NCBI GenBank assembly: GCA_017439545.1
Contig: JAFSIW010000065.1
Span: 1-43,696 of the forward strand
From: Clostridia bacterium
GTDB lineage: Bacteria; Bacillota; Clostridia; Oscillospirales; Acutalibacteraceae
Direction: 5' to 3'
DNA length: 43,696 nt
Positions 22,750 to 31,669 of the stretch are shown here, one piece after another. The first letter of the stretch is position 1. Each line of letters starts with the position of its first letter. The notes beneath the pieces were generated by a model that saw nothing but the letters and a program-made list of their open reading frames with translations, did no database searches and was not told the origin of the DNA. The position numbers were made by a program, and so were the translations under genes.

Positions 22750-23067
22750 ATGACGATAAAAGAACTGCGAAGGCTGCGGCGCAACGACTTGTTGGAAATG
22801 CTCCTTTCCCTAAGCAAAGAAAACGAACAACTGCGGCAACAGCTGCAAGAGGCGCAACAGCAACTGGCATATCGGGAGATCGTTTTAAACGATTCCGAAT
22901 CCCTTGCCGAAGCCTGCCTACGGTTGAACGGCGTGGTGGAGGCTTTGCAGGCCGCACGGTTGCAATACAATCGCAACGTAGCAGATCAAATCATCCGCAC
23001 CACCAAGGCCGCTTCTACGGAGGTGCCTGCGTTGCAAGAACAGGATATGACAAATGAGAAAGAATAA
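22750..23067 (+). CDS. Small coiled-coil protein heading the pilus operon
   Basis: 105 residues: a basic N-terminus (L-R-R-L-R-R-N-D-L-L-E-M-L), a Gln/Glu-rich coiled coil (about 18-45), then a second helix and a charged tail. Similar short proteins are often labelled DNA repair protein beside clostridial pilus genes, a name with no functional support that I know of. GGGAGAG lies 8 bases before ATG 22750. Its end overlaps the signal peptidase start by 14 bp, so translation is coupled and a pilus-related role is likely. Confidence 0.75.
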   Translation: MTIKELRRLRRNDLLEMLLSLSKENEQLRQQLQEAQQQLAYREIVLNDSESLAEACLRLNGVVEALQAARLQYNRNVADQIIRTTKAASTEVPALQEQDMTNEKE

Positions 23068-23635
23068 AACCGACCGTCCCACGGTGGAACAGCTGGAAGC
23101 CGAACTAAAGCGGGTACAGCATACCTCTCGGTTTCGCACGGTATTAAAAAGCACCGTTTATACCCTGATTACGGTGGCGGCAATTGCCGTGCTGGTAGTC
23201 ACCCTTTGGCTTCCCGTGTTGCAAATCTACGGCAACTCTATGAGCCCTACCTTTGAGCCGGGGCAAATCGTGGTGACCACAAAAACCAATCATCTGCACA
23301 GTGGCGACATTGTAGCCTTTTATTATAACAATAAGATTTTGGTCAAGCGATACATTGCCGGTTCCGGTCAATGGGTGGATATTGACCGACAAGGCGTGGT
23401 CTCGGTAGACGGAAAGCCCATTCAGGAGCCGTATCTTGACCAACTTCATTACGGCGACAACACCGATATTGATTTTCCCTACCAAGTGCCCGACGGACGC
23501 CTTTTTGTAATGGGTGACAGTCGTCAGACCTCTATGGACTCCCGCAGTGCGGCTGTGGGCTGTATTGCCGAAGAGGAACTGGTAGGTAAAATTCTGATTC
23601 GGGTCTGGCCATTAGGAAAGATCCAAGTCTTTTAA
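23054..23635 (+). CDS. lepB: Signal peptidase I, pilus-associated
   Basis: 193 residues with one N-terminal membrane helix (about 33-55). The catalytic serine motif G-N-S-M-S-P-T has Ser62, and the Lys motif L-V-K-R-Y-I-A has Lys98. A late G-D-S-R-x-T-S-M-D-S-R-S matches box E. It cuts Sec signal peptides outside the membrane. Dedicated signal peptidases occur in several sortase-pilus clusters and may mature the pilins here. It overlaps the upstream gene by 14 bp. The symbol denotes the enzyme class. Confidence 0.93.
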   Translation: MRKNKTDRPTVEQLEAELKRVQHTSRFRTVLKSTVYTLITVAAIAVLVVTLWLPVLQIYGNSMSPTFEPGQIVVTTKTNHLHSGDIVAFYYNNKILVKRYIAGSGQWVDIDRQGVVSVDGKPIQEPYLDQLHYGDNTDIDFPYQVPDGRLFVMGDSRQTSMDSRSAAVGCIAEEELVGKILIRVWPLGKIQVF

Positions 23636-23673
23636 ATCGGGTTGATCCATTTTGAAAGAAAGGAGGAATCCCT

Positions 23674-26600
23674 ATGCACACCGATGCACGGCATCTGGCC
23701 AAGCGGCACACAATAGCACGGCATCTCCGTCGCAAGCGCTGGCAACGCGTGGTAATGATTCTATCTTGCATTGTGCTGTTCTGCACGGTTTACGCGCTGA
23801 TTTTGCCCGCCGTTACCCAAGATGCCAAGGGTAGCACCGGCGCCAACATTTTTCAGGTGCACGGCATTAACGCGAACAATGCCAATATTGACAACCAGAC
23901 CTTTTTGTTTCGCGGTCTCAACGGCAGTGAAGGGCAAAAGGTCCACAACTATATGTCCAATGCCAGCCGAACCGCTACCTGGTACGTGATTCAGTGCGTG
24001 CCTCTGCATACCGGCGCAATCAACGAAAAGCTGGTTGCCCGTAACTGTAGCGTGAAAACCTACGACCAGATTGCCCAAGCAGGGTATTTTGACGGTGGCA
24101 GTGGATTCATCCTTGTAATTCCCACCAGCGTGGGCGCGTTGGGCTTTGACAATGACCCTACCGAGGGAAAAGAAGACTACGTTACCGTCAGCTTTGACTA
24201 TAAAGCACGATCCGGCTATCGCAGTGACGGCTTCGGCTTTGTACACATTGCCGACGATACCAAAGCCGCCAAAGACAACACCAACGAACTCCATGTGGTG
24301 CCGGCGGCTTCTACCCGCGACTTTATTGAAATCAATCTTTACGAGTATTACGACAACATCAACCACTTCTACGATATCAACAACGCCCACGTGGGCTTCC
24401 AGCAAGACGGCGGTACCACCAACGTTGCCAATCTAAACACCCTTGGGCAATACAACTTTAACTTCGGCAATAACATCACCTCTGACCTGCGGGCGGGGCA
24501 CGCCACCATTACCGAAGGCGGTGTCGGACTAAACGCAACGGTAAGCTCTTATAACGGGCAGACCTTTGGGGCAGCCAACCTGCCGCTGACCGGTCAGGTA
24601 AGCAAGCTGATTGGCGCAAATAACCGACCGATGCTGACCAGCGGGTTATCGCTTGACATTTTCTTCCCCTCTAACGAATACACGCCACCGGGACTGAGTT
24701 CTCCCACCGCCAAAAAGGTGAACACCCAAAGCATTGACGGGCTGTTCCAATATGATCCCGTCACAGGGGAATACAGCTATAACAGCCGAGAGAATCACGC
24801 GCAATACAACCGTGCAAACGATACCTTCACCTTATATGAGGAATTCATTTCTTCTAACTTTATGATGTATCCCTTTGGGAACTTCTTGCCCTTTAACGAC
24901 ATTGTGACCCAAACCAAGCAGGCAAGCCAGATCGATCGGGAGTATCTGATTGAAATCGCGGGGGAAGCCGCTTTGCGCCACGGGCGGGGGCAGGACGTTT
25001 TTACCGATGCTGACGGCAGAGAAGGCGAATATTCCCTTTTGGCACAGAACTTGAATCAGTTTATCTTTTTAATGGATAAGCGATACGGTCGCACCAACTG
25101 GACGGGGAAGGATGCCGTAGACAGTTACTTCCAGTTATCCACCCCCCTGCCCTCCTTTGATCCTCCCCAAATCGGCGGACGGGATCTGATGGATCGGGTT
25201 TACTCCATCGACTTTGATGAAAAGACCGACTTCTTCTTTGGTATGAACATCAAGATGGACTTTATGCAACCCAAAAACGGAATGACCGGCACCGACCACG
25301 ATAAGGACGGTCAAGGGGACTACCCCATGGAATATTTCTTCACGGGGGACGACGACGTTCTCATTTACATCGACGGCGTGCTGTTCCTTGACCTTTCGGG
25401 TATTCACCGCCACGTGGGGGGCAAAATCGACTTCAAGAACGGTTTGGTTCACTACTATGCGCTAACCCCGCAAACCGGTGACGTTTCCGAAACGCCTTAC
25501 CGCACCGAAACCTTTGAACAGGTATTCCGCAATGCCTATGCCGAAGGATCCGCCGAGCTGACCAAAGCCTTAGCAGGCTTAAACGACATAGGCACCTTTA
25601 ACGATTACACCACCCACAATTACAACTTCTATTATATGGAGCGGGGTTCAGGTTCGGGCATTTGCCGCATGAACTTTAACTTCCCCACCATTCAAAAGAA
25701 TGCTATTTCCGTTGGGAAAGAAACCACCGTTGCCGATCTGGACACCGACTCCCTCAACGAGCTTGGCGTAAAGGATGAAACCTATTCTTTCCAGATCAAC
25801 AAGGTGGATGCCAACGGCAACAAAACAAACGAACTGCTGATCGCTCCCAACACCCCCTACACCGTAGTGGACCGTGAGGGGCAAGCCGTATCCGGCAACT
25901 TTGTCACCGATGCCAACGGCGTGTTTACCTTAAAGGACGGCCAGCGTGCCACCTTTCACAACATCTCCGAAACGGCAGGTCAGTATTACGTGCGAGAGCT
26001 GATGTCAGAACAAACAGCCTCGCGATACAACAGCGTTTACGTAAACGGTCAGGTATCCGCACGGGGCGGGCCGGTCACCGTTGGCAACAACAGCTACTTC
26101 GCTTTTGACAGTCCCGTTGCCGACCCTTCCTTGGGCGGGATGTCCTTCCAATACGTCAACGACTACTCCTATGAGGTGTTGATGATTGAAAAGAACGCCA
26201 CGTATTTGCCCGAGTCGCTTTACGACCAGCAGGCGCAAGCCGACAACACCTTTACCATGCAGGTAACGGTCAACGGCGAGGCGCTTCCTGTAGGCACCAA
26301 GTACAAGCTGCTTTCGGATGCCGACACCATCTTTACCGTGCACGGCATTAACACCTTCAACCAGAATATGGCCAATCAGGTGTTTATGTTCACCAAAAAC
26401 GATCAAGGGTATCGGGTGCGGGATTACCTCACCGCCGATTCCATGAGCGGCGAGTGGTACGTTTTGCAGTGTCTGGGCAAAGGCGAGCACGTGGTTGCCC
26501 GTGACGGTCAGATTCTCAACTACGCACAGTTAAAGCAAAGCAGCCTGATGGTCAACAGCAAAAAGAACTTTATTTTGCTGATTCCCACCTCCCTGTATCC

Positions 26601-27936
26601 TGACGGACTGCCCTTTGGGGTTGGTGATTCCGACTCAATCGAGGATTACACCGTTCCCGTGTTCGATTATCACGGTAACAGCGGCTACAGCGATCAGGGC
26701 TTTGGCAAGCTGCACGTGCTTTCGGGAGAATCCAACCGTAAAAACGTGACCACCCCCGGTGAAGTGATCGTAAAATCCGGTCAGGTTGCCGTGATTGAAC
26801 ACCTGCTGGTGGGCAGCACCTACACGGTGAACGAAACCCAGCATTCTTCTCAGGGCTTTACCGTTTCGTATACCCTGAACGGACAAAGCGTGCCTCTTCC
26901 CTCGGGCACGGTAGAAAATTCCAACCATTGGATCTCGGTTACGGTCAACAATGCCGAAAAGACCACCTCATCCGATCTTGGCACCTTAGCGTTGGAAAAA
27001 CTGGTAGACGGTGCCGCCAACGGCAGTGAAGAATTCCTGTTTACCCTGCAGGCGGCGGAATTAAAGGGTCAAACCTTTCCCGCTTACCGAAACGGCGCTA
27101 CCATAGCAGGCGGCGTTACCTTTGATGCCAACGGCAAAGCCACGGTATCCTTACGGCACAACGACAAGGTTCGGGTGGTTGATCTGCCGAAAAACACGCA
27201 GGTCACCGTGACCGAAACCGCGCCCGGCTTCTCTACCTCCATACAGGAGAATAACGTATTTACCGTTCACGGGGTGAACACCTTTAACCAGAATTTTAAA
27301 GATCAGATCTTTATGTTCACTTACACCGAAAGCAACAAACAATTGGGTGAGTATCTCACCGATTCGGATATGAACGGTAAGTGGTACGTCATTCAATGCG
27401 TACCGTCCGGAACGCATTTGGTAGCGCGAGACAGTTCCCTGCGAAGCTATCAAGAACTTAAAACCAACGGGTATTACCCCTCCCATCCTGCGGCGGTAAT
27501 CCTTACGGTTCCTCAAGCTTTATACCCCGACGGGTTACCCTATATTCCCTATTCTTCATCCAACCCCAGCGCAGAAGACTATGTTTGGATTCAATTTACA
27601 GCGGAAGACGGGTATTGGTCAGACGGTATCGGGGAGGTCTACATCAATGACGATGCAGAACAATTCACCAAAACGGTAACCACCACCATTGTGGGAGATC
27701 GCACGGTCTCCTTCACAGTGTATAACCACTCGGATTATCAGCTTCCCAAATCCGGCGGTTTCGGCTCCTATTGGTATATTGCAGGAGGGCTGTGCTTGGT
27801 TTTATCGGCTTTTCTGTTATATTTTTTATATATTCGCAAAACAGAGTTTTACGGAAATCTCTGCGTTGCACCAAATTGCCCTTCAGGGCAAAATAAACCT
27901 GCTCATGTAGCAAAAAGAAAGGGAAGAAAAACATGA
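23674..27936 (+). CDS. Pilus tip adhesin-like protein with fibro-slime domain and three nested repeats
   Basis: 1420 residues. Basic N-terminus, membrane/signal segment (about 26-47). A repeat module of about 130-150 residues (V-H-G-I-N, W-Y-V-I-Q-C, I-P-T-S, G-F-G) occurs at about residues 59-205, 886-1020 and 1194-1330. A fibro-slime/PA14-like core carries F-F-T-G-D-D-D-V-L-I-Y-I-D-G (about 552-565). CnaB-like beta domains follow; the second and third repeats look inserted into these. The sorting signal LPKSG (1357-1361) is followed by a membrane helix and an unusual tail of about 35 residues. AGGAGG lies 7 bases before ATG 23674. Tip or ancillary pilin role is inferred from size and gene order. 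It overlaps the next gene by 4 bp. Confidence 0.85.
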   Translation: MHTDARHLAKRHTIARHLRRKRWQRVVMILSCIVLFCTVYALILPAVTQDAKGSTGANIFQVHGINANNANIDNQTFLFRGLNGSEGQKVHNYMSNASRTATWYVIQCVPLHTGAINEKLVARNCSVKTYDQIAQAGYFDGGSGFILVIPTSVGALGFDNDPTEGKEDYVTVSFDYKARSGYRSDGFGFVHIADDTKAAKDNTNELHVVPAASTRDFIEINLYEYYDNINHFYDINNAHVGFQQDGGTTNVANLNTLGQYNFNFGNNITSDLRAGHATITEGGVGLNATVSSYNGQTFGAANLPLTGQVSKLIGANNRPMLTSGLSLDIFFPSNEYTPPGLSSPTAKKVNTQSIDGLFQYDPVTGEYSYNSRENHAQYNRANDTFTLYEEFISSNFMMYPFGNFLPFNDIVTQTKQASQIDREYLIEIAGEAALRHGRGQDVFTDADGREGEYSLLAQNLNQFIFLMDKRYGRTNWTGKDAVDSYFQLSTPLPSFDPPQIGGRDLMDRVYSIDFDEKTDFFFGMNIKMDFMQPKNGMTGTDHDKDGQGDYPMEYFFTGDDDVLIYIDGVLFLDLSGIHRHVGGKIDFKNGLVHYYALTPQTGDVSETPYRTETFEQVFRNAYAEGSAELTKALAGLNDIGTFNDYTTHNYNFYYMERGSGSGICRMNFNFPTIQKNAISVGKETTVADLDTDSLNELGVKDETYSFQINKVDANGNKTNELLIAPNTPYTVVDREGQAVSGNFVTDANGVFTLKDGQRATFHNISETAGQYYVRELMSEQTASRYNSVYVNGQVSARGGPVTVGNNSYFAFDSPVADPSLGGMSFQYVNDYSYEVLMIEKNATYLPESLYDQQAQADNTFTMQVTVNGEALPVGTKYKLLSDADTIFTVHGINTFNQNMANQVFMFTKNDQGYRVRDYLTADSMSGEWYVLQCLGKGEHVVARDGQILNYAQLKQSSLMVNSKKNFILLIPTSLYPDGLPFGVGDSDSIEDYTVPVFDYHGNSGYSDQGFGKLHVLSGESNRKNVTTPGEVIVKSGQVAVIEHLLVGSTYTVNETQHSSQGFTVSYTLNGQSVPLPSGTVENSNHWISVTVNNAEKTTSSDLGTLALEKLVDGAANGSEEFLFTLQAAELKGQTFPAYRNGATIAGGVTFDANGKATVSLRHNDKVRVVDLPKNTQVTVTETAPGFSTSIQENNVFTVHGVNTFNQNFKDQIFMFTYTESNKQLGEYLTDSDMNGKWYVIQCVPSGTHLVARDSSLRSYQELKTNGYYPSHPAAVILTVPQALYPDGLPYIPYSSSNPSAEDYVWIQFTAEDGYWSDGIGEVYINDDAEQFTKTVTTTIVGDRTVSFTVYNHSDYQLPKSGGFGSYWYIAGGLCLVLSAFLLYFLYIRKTEFYGNLCVAPNCPSGQNKPAHVAKRKGRKT
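27876..27891 (+). other. Stem-loop at the tip adhesin / major pilin junction
   Basis: TTGCCC-TTCA-GGGCAA lies in the last 50 bases of the tip gene, 42 bases before the major pilin start. It could mark an mRNA processing point or limit tip translation relative to pilin. No T-run follows closely enough for a clear terminator. Confidence 0.5.
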
Positions 27937-29327
27937 AAATCACGAAAGTCTTATCCATCCTTATGGTAATCGCTATGTTGCTGTCTGTGGCAACCGTAGC
28001 CTTTGCCGATCCCACCACCGGCTCCATCACCGTAAAAGCGGCCTCCGACAACGAAGATTACACCATTTACAAGCTGTTCGACTTAACCTACAGCGGCAAC
28101 AATTACTCCTACACGCTGGACGACAACAGCCCTTGGAAAGCGTTCTTCACCACCGGTGCCGGCAACCAATACGTTACGGTTGATGCTAACAACAACGTTG
28201 TAACCTGGACAGAGGGCAAAGCCGCCGCCGATCTGGCTGCTGCCGCTATTGCCTATGCAAAAGGCGATGATGCTATCAAAGCCGCAGGTACCACCAAAAC
28301 CGGCGCAGGCGCTGATCTGGTATTCGATAACCTGACCTTCGGTTACTACCTGGTAGACTCCACCTTGGGTGCCCTGTGCGCTTTGAACACCAACGCTGCC
28401 GACGTTGATGTGGATGAAAAGAACGTCGAGCCCACCATTACCAAAGAAGTGCAAGAAGATTCCAACAACGCTTGGGAAACCCAAAACGATGCCGCTATCG
28501 GCGAAACCGTAAACTTCAAAGCCACCATCAACATCGGTAAAGGCGCTGAATTGCTCACCATGCACGACGAAATGGACGACGGTCTGACCTACGGAAGCGT
28601 AACCCAAATCACCCTGAACGGTCAACCGGTTGCCGAGGCCAACTACACCGTGAAATCCGGTGCCGATTGCGACGACGATTGCGACTTTGAAATCGTCTTC
28701 GCCAAAGATTACATCACCTCTTTGGCAGAAAACTCTGCTTTGGTTGTAGAATACACCGCAACCGTAAATGAAAATGCTGTGATCCGCGGCACCGGCAACC
28801 AAAACACCGCCAAGCTGCAATACGGTGAAAAACCCAACTTTACCGAAGATACCACCACTACTTACGTTTGGGACTTTGACGTGTTCAAATACACCGGCAA
28901 CGAAAAAACTCCTTTGGCAGGTGCTACCTTTACTCTGTCTGCCAGCGGCACTCCCTTGAAATTCACCGAAATTGAAGAAAACAAATACAAACTGGATAAA
29001 AACGGCGCAGTAACCTCCTTCACCACCGATGCCACCGGTACCATCAAGTTCATCGGTTTGGATTCCGGCACGTATCAACTGACCGAAACCGTCGCCCCCA
29101 CCGGTTACAACAAGCTGGGCGCTCCCATCAACGTAACCATCGCCAACACCGGCGTAGTTACTCCTGCGGAAATTGACAACACCGTTCAAGTAGAAAACAA
29201 AACCGGCTCCGAGCTGCCTGACACCGGTAGCATCGGTACCATCATCTTCTACGTAATCGGCGGTGTGCTGTTCGTAGCTGCTTTGGTTCTGCTGATCACC
29301 AAAAAACGTATGGGCCAAGCCCAATAA
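27933..29327 (+). CDS. Major pilin (isopeptide-forming backbone pilin, LPDTG)
   Basis: 464 residues. Sec signal peptide (cleavage likely after A-F-A near residue 25). An N-terminal domain contains the E-P-T-I-T-K-E-V pilin-like region (about 168-175) whose Lys may be the sortase acceptor. A D2 fimbrial isopeptide domain (about 175-320) and a C-terminal SpaA/CnaB domain (about 322-420, with the E-box Y-Q-L-T-E-T-V-A-P-T-G-Y) follow. LPDTG at 428-432 precedes a membrane helix and K-K-R-M tail. Composition is Thr/Asn/Ala-rich as in pilins. It overlaps the tip gene (ATGA) and is followed by a GC-rich hairpin. Confidence 0.92.
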   Translation: MKITKVLSILMVIAMLLSVATVAFADPTTGSITVKAASDNEDYTIYKLFDLTYSGNNYSYTLDDNSPWKAFFTTGAGNQYVTVDANNNVVTWTEGKAAADLAAAAIAYAKGDDAIKAAGTTKTGAGADLVFDNLTFGYYLVDSTLGALCALNTNAADVDVDEKNVEPTITKEVQEDSNNAWETQNDAAIGETVNFKATINIGKGAELLTMHDEMDDGLTYGSVTQITLNGQPVAEANYTVKSGADCDDDCDFEIVFAKDYITSLAENSALVVEYTATVNENAVIRGTGNQNTAKLQYGEKPNFTEDTTTTYVWDFDVFKYTGNEKTPLAGATFTLSASGTPLKFTEIEENKYKLDKNGAVTSFTTDATGTIKFIGLDSGTYQLTETVAPTGYNKLGAPINVTIANTGVVTPAEIDNTVQVENKTGSELPDTGSIGTIIFYVIGGVLFVAALVLLITKKRMGQAQ

Positions 29328-29349
29328 TCCCATTTAGGATTTCTTTTTC

Positions 29350-29374
29350 CGGCGGGGGGAATCACCCCCCGCCG
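29350..29374 (+). other. Perfect GC-rich stem-loop between major pilin and sortase genes
   Basis: CGGCGGGGGG pairs with CCCCCCGCCG around AATCA, a 10 bp GC stem 22 bases after the pilin stop. No T-run follows. It probably protects the pilin mRNA 3' end or slows reading into the sortase gene. Confidence 0.75.
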
Positions 29375-29403
29375 AATCATTCAACAACGTCAAGGAGAAC
29401 CCT

Positions 29404-30231
29404 ATGAAAAAGCATTGGATCACCATACTTTTATTCGGCATATTGATCATAGGCTTGTCCTTGATGCTGTATCCCACTGCGGCGGATTGGTGGAACTCTT
29501 ACCGCCAGAGTCAGGTGGTTTCCGGCTATATGGATGAAGTAACCAAAATGAGCGACGAGACGTATGAGGCGACGCTCAATCAGGCATTGACCTACAACCA
29601 ATCCCTGCTGGAACACCCCAACGATCTGGAAATGACGCCCCCACAGTGGGAACGCTATGAAAAACTGTTAAATCTCGGCGGCTATGGGGTAATGGGATAT
29701 GTTGACATCCCTAAAATCGGCATTACCGCGCCCATTTATCACGGCACCTCCGAGCAGGTTTGGCAAAGGGCCATCGGTCATTTGGAATGGAGCGCGTTGC
29801 CCGTAGGGGGTGAAGGTACCCATTGCGTGCTTTCGGGTCACCGTGGTCTGCCCAGCGCCCGTTTGTTCACCGATCTGGACGTTATGGCGGTGGGCGATAC
29901 GTTTTCGCTGTGCGTATTAAACGAAGAACTGATTTACGAGGTGGATCAGATCCGCATTGTTAAGCCCGATGAGGTGGAGGAGTTGTTCCCCGTGAAAGGA
30001 CAGGATTACTGCACGCTGACCACCTGCACGCCCTACGGCATCAATTCCCACCGCATTCTGGTGCGGGGACATCGCATTGAAAACCTGCAAAGTAAAAGCC
30101 AGCGGGTTACCGCCGACGCCGTTCAACTGGAGCCCATTCTGGTGGCGCCCTTTGCGGCAATGCCCATGCTGCTCGCTTTGCTCATCGCCATTCTGATTCC
30201 CAAGAAAAAGAACAGGAGGAAAGGTAAATGA
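29404..30231 (+). CDS. Class C (pilus-polymerising) sortase
   Basis: 275 residues with an N-terminal membrane helix (about 6-23) and a C-terminal one (about 246-263), the two-anchor layout of class C sortases. Active-site residues: His146 in L-S-G-H-R-G-L-P-S-A-R-L-F, Cys208 in T-L-T-T-C-T-P-Y-G-I-N-S-H-R, Arg217. These sortases join pilin subunits by lysine isopeptide bonds. A DPF/DPW lid motif is not obvious. AAGGAGAA precedes ATG 29404. It overlaps the minor pilin start (ATGA). Confidence 0.95.
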   Translation: MKKHWITILLFGILIIGLSLMLYPTAADWWNSYRQSQVVSGYMDEVTKMSDETYEATLNQALTYNQSLLEHPNDLEMTPPQWERYEKLLNLGGYGVMGYVDIPKIGITAPIYHGTSEQVWQRAIGHLEWSALPVGGEGTHCVLSGHRGLPSARLFTDLDVMAVGDTFSLCVLNEELIYEVDQIRIVKPDEVEELFPVKGQDYCTLTTCTPYGINSHRILVRGHRIENLQSKSQRVTADAVQLEPILVAPFAAMPMLLALLIAILIPKKKNRRKGK

Positions 30232-30884
30232 AAATCCGTATTTCGGCTTTGTGTATGGCCTTGTTTTTTCTTGGCTGTGTAACGGTTTCTGCCGTCGGGC
30301 ATCCCGTTCCTCAAACCGACAAAACCGATTGCTCTATTAGCGTTGTGTTGCAAAACAAGCAAACCGCCCAAGGCATTACCGACGCTACCTTGGTCTGTCT
30401 GCGAGTGGGCTATGTGGAGGAAGACAACGGCAATTTCGGCTTTTATCACACCCTCACCCATCAACCCATCGACGCCATTGATTCCGCCGCCACCGCCGAA
30501 GCCTTTGACCGCCAAGCGCAAACCACCGCTTTTGAAGCCTTCTCCCCCACCGAGGCGCGTGCCGACGGAACCTATCGTTTTACCAATTTAAAAACCGGCT
30601 TGTATCTGATTCGGCAGCAAAAAGCCGCCGACGGTTACAACGATATGAACTCTTTTTTGGTGAGTGTGCCTTCTTTGGTCAACGGCGAATATTTATATGA
30701 TATCGCCGCCGACGTGAAAACTCAGCTTTATACCCAGATTCCCCCTCAACCAAGCGAGCCCCCCGAAAAACTGCCCCAAACCGGCTTGCTGTATTGGCCT
30801 GTCCCCGTGATGGCGGCGGTAGGATTGGCGTTATTGCTTGTGGGAGTTCTGTTGCTTCGCAAAAGAGAGAGCAATGACCAATGA
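30228..30884 (+). CDS. Minor/basal pilin (LPQTG)
   Basis: 218 residues. Signal peptide (about 1-24), one CnaB-like domain (about 35-165) with G-T-Y-R-F-T-N-L-K-T-G-L-Y-L-I-R near 120-135, a Pro-rich spacer (P-P-Q-P-S-E-P-P-E-K), then LPQTG (182-186), membrane helix and R-K-R tail. The small size and Pro-rich stalk fit a basal pilin that links the shaft to the wall; this is inference. It overlaps the sortase gene on each side by 4 bp. Confidence 0.88.
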   Translation: MKIRISALCMALFFLGCVTVSAVGHPVPQTDKTDCSISVVLQNKQTAQGITDATLVCLRVGYVEEDNGNFGFYHTLTHQPIDAIDSAATAEAFDRQAQTTAFEAFSPTEARADGTYRFTNLKTGLYLIRQQKAADGYNDMNSFLVSVPSLVNGEYLYDIAADVKTQLYTQIPPQPSEPPEKLPQTGLLYWPVPVMAAVGLALLLVGVLLLRKRESNDQ

Positions 30885-31456
30885 GAAACATAGCAGGAAG
30901 AATTCTGATCGTTTTGGGCGCTTTGCTGCTGGCGGCATCGTTGACTCTGCTGGGGTATAATCAATGGCAGAATCAGCAAGCCGAAGCCGCCTCCCGCGCT
31001 CTTTTGGAACAAATGCAACCCCATCTTACCGATTCCGTACAACAACCTCCCCCCGCACAAAATGAAATGCCTACGGTAACGCTGGACGGTCAAACCTACG
31101 TGGGTGTTTTGTCCATTCCCGCGCTGGCGTTGGAACTGCCTGTGATGGAAAATTGGAGTTATCCCGGGCTGAAAATTGCTCCCTGTCGTTTTTACGGCAC
31201 GGTTGCCCAAAACAATCTGGTGGTAATGGCCCACAATTATCGCAAGCATTTTGGCAACATCAACCAACTTCTCGTGGGGGATGCTGTTTCCTTTACCGAC
31301 GCAAACGGTCACACCACCCATTACACGGTGGCAGAAAAGGACGTTTTGAATCCTTATGCGGTAACCGAAGCAACGGCAGGGGATTATGATCTCACCCTGT
31401 TTACCTGTACGTACGGCGGTCGATCCCGTGTTACGGTGTATTGCAACCGTGCATGA
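30881..31456 (+). CDS. Second sortase, possibly housekeeping-type wall anchoring
   Basis: 191 residues with one N-terminal membrane helix, His118 in V-V-M-A-H-N-Y, Cys176 in L-F-T-C-T-Y-G-G and Arg183 in R-S-R-V-T-V-Y-C. It lacks the C-terminal anchor of the class C enzyme. Sequence length and the T-C-T-Y motif suggest class D or B; the class cannot be settled by eye. It may attach the finished pilus to the wall. Last gene of the operon; its stop codon lies inside the first of three GTGCATGATGCA repeats. Confidence 0.9.
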   Translation: MRNIAGRILIVLGALLLAASLTLLGYNQWQNQQAEAASRALLEQMQPHLTDSVQQPPPAQNEMPTVTLDGQTYVGVLSIPALALELPVMENWSYPGLKIAPCRFYGTVAQNNLVVMAHNYRKHFGNINQLLVGDAVSFTDANGHTTHYTVAEKDVLNPYAVTEATAGDYDLTLFTCTYGGRSRVTVYCNRA

Positions 31457-31564
31457 TGCAAAAAAATTTCTGCATGATGCAGAAAACACGGGTGCATGAT
31501 GCAGAAAAAATTCTGCATCATCCTAAATATAAATGTTAATGTGAATGTGAATGTGAATGTTAAT
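31449..31564 (+). repeat. Short repeats after the pilus operon: TGCATGATGCA units and an AATGTG hexamer run
   Basis: TGCATGATGCA occurs at about 31450, 31471 and 31493, and an inverse copy TTCTGCATCATCC at 31511. The middle copy forms TTTCTGCA-TGA-TGCAGAAA. The third pairs with the inverse copy over 11 bp (ATGATGCAGAA/TTCTGCATCAT). Next, 31532-31564 is a run of five AATGTG/AATGTT hexamers. No gene is visible from 31457 to 31811. Confidence 0.8.
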
Positions 31565-31565
31565 A

Positions 31566-31606
31566 CAACAAAACGCTGTGATTTTTAAGATCACAGCGTT
31601 TTGTTG
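31566..31606 (+). terminator. Pilus operon terminator with 17 bp stem
   Basis: CAACAAAACGCTGTGAT pairs perfectly with its complement (31590-31606) around a 7-base loop. The T-run is inside the 3' arm (GTTTTGTTG). Confidence 0.82.
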
Positions 31607-31630
31607 TTAATGAAAATAAAAAATTTTTTT

Positions 31631-31669
31631 AAAAGCGTTGCACAAAATTATGCAACGCTTTTGTTTTTT
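31631..31669. terminator. Second tandem terminator
   Basis: AAAAGCGTTGCA pairs with TGCAACGCTTTT around an 8-base loop, then GTTTTTT. T-runs flank it on both strands. Confidence 0.88.

Noticed and set aside
22317-22976. A 219-codon leftward frame over the ackA-side array and the start of the pilus operon
   Set aside because: It reads antisense through repeats, the pilus promoter and the coiled-coil gene; the Ser/Arg-rich product looks like a shadow frame.
28083-29333. A 416-codon antisense frame opposite the major pilin
   Set aside because: The sense frame has signal peptide, pilin domains and LPDTG; the antisense product has no recognisable domain.
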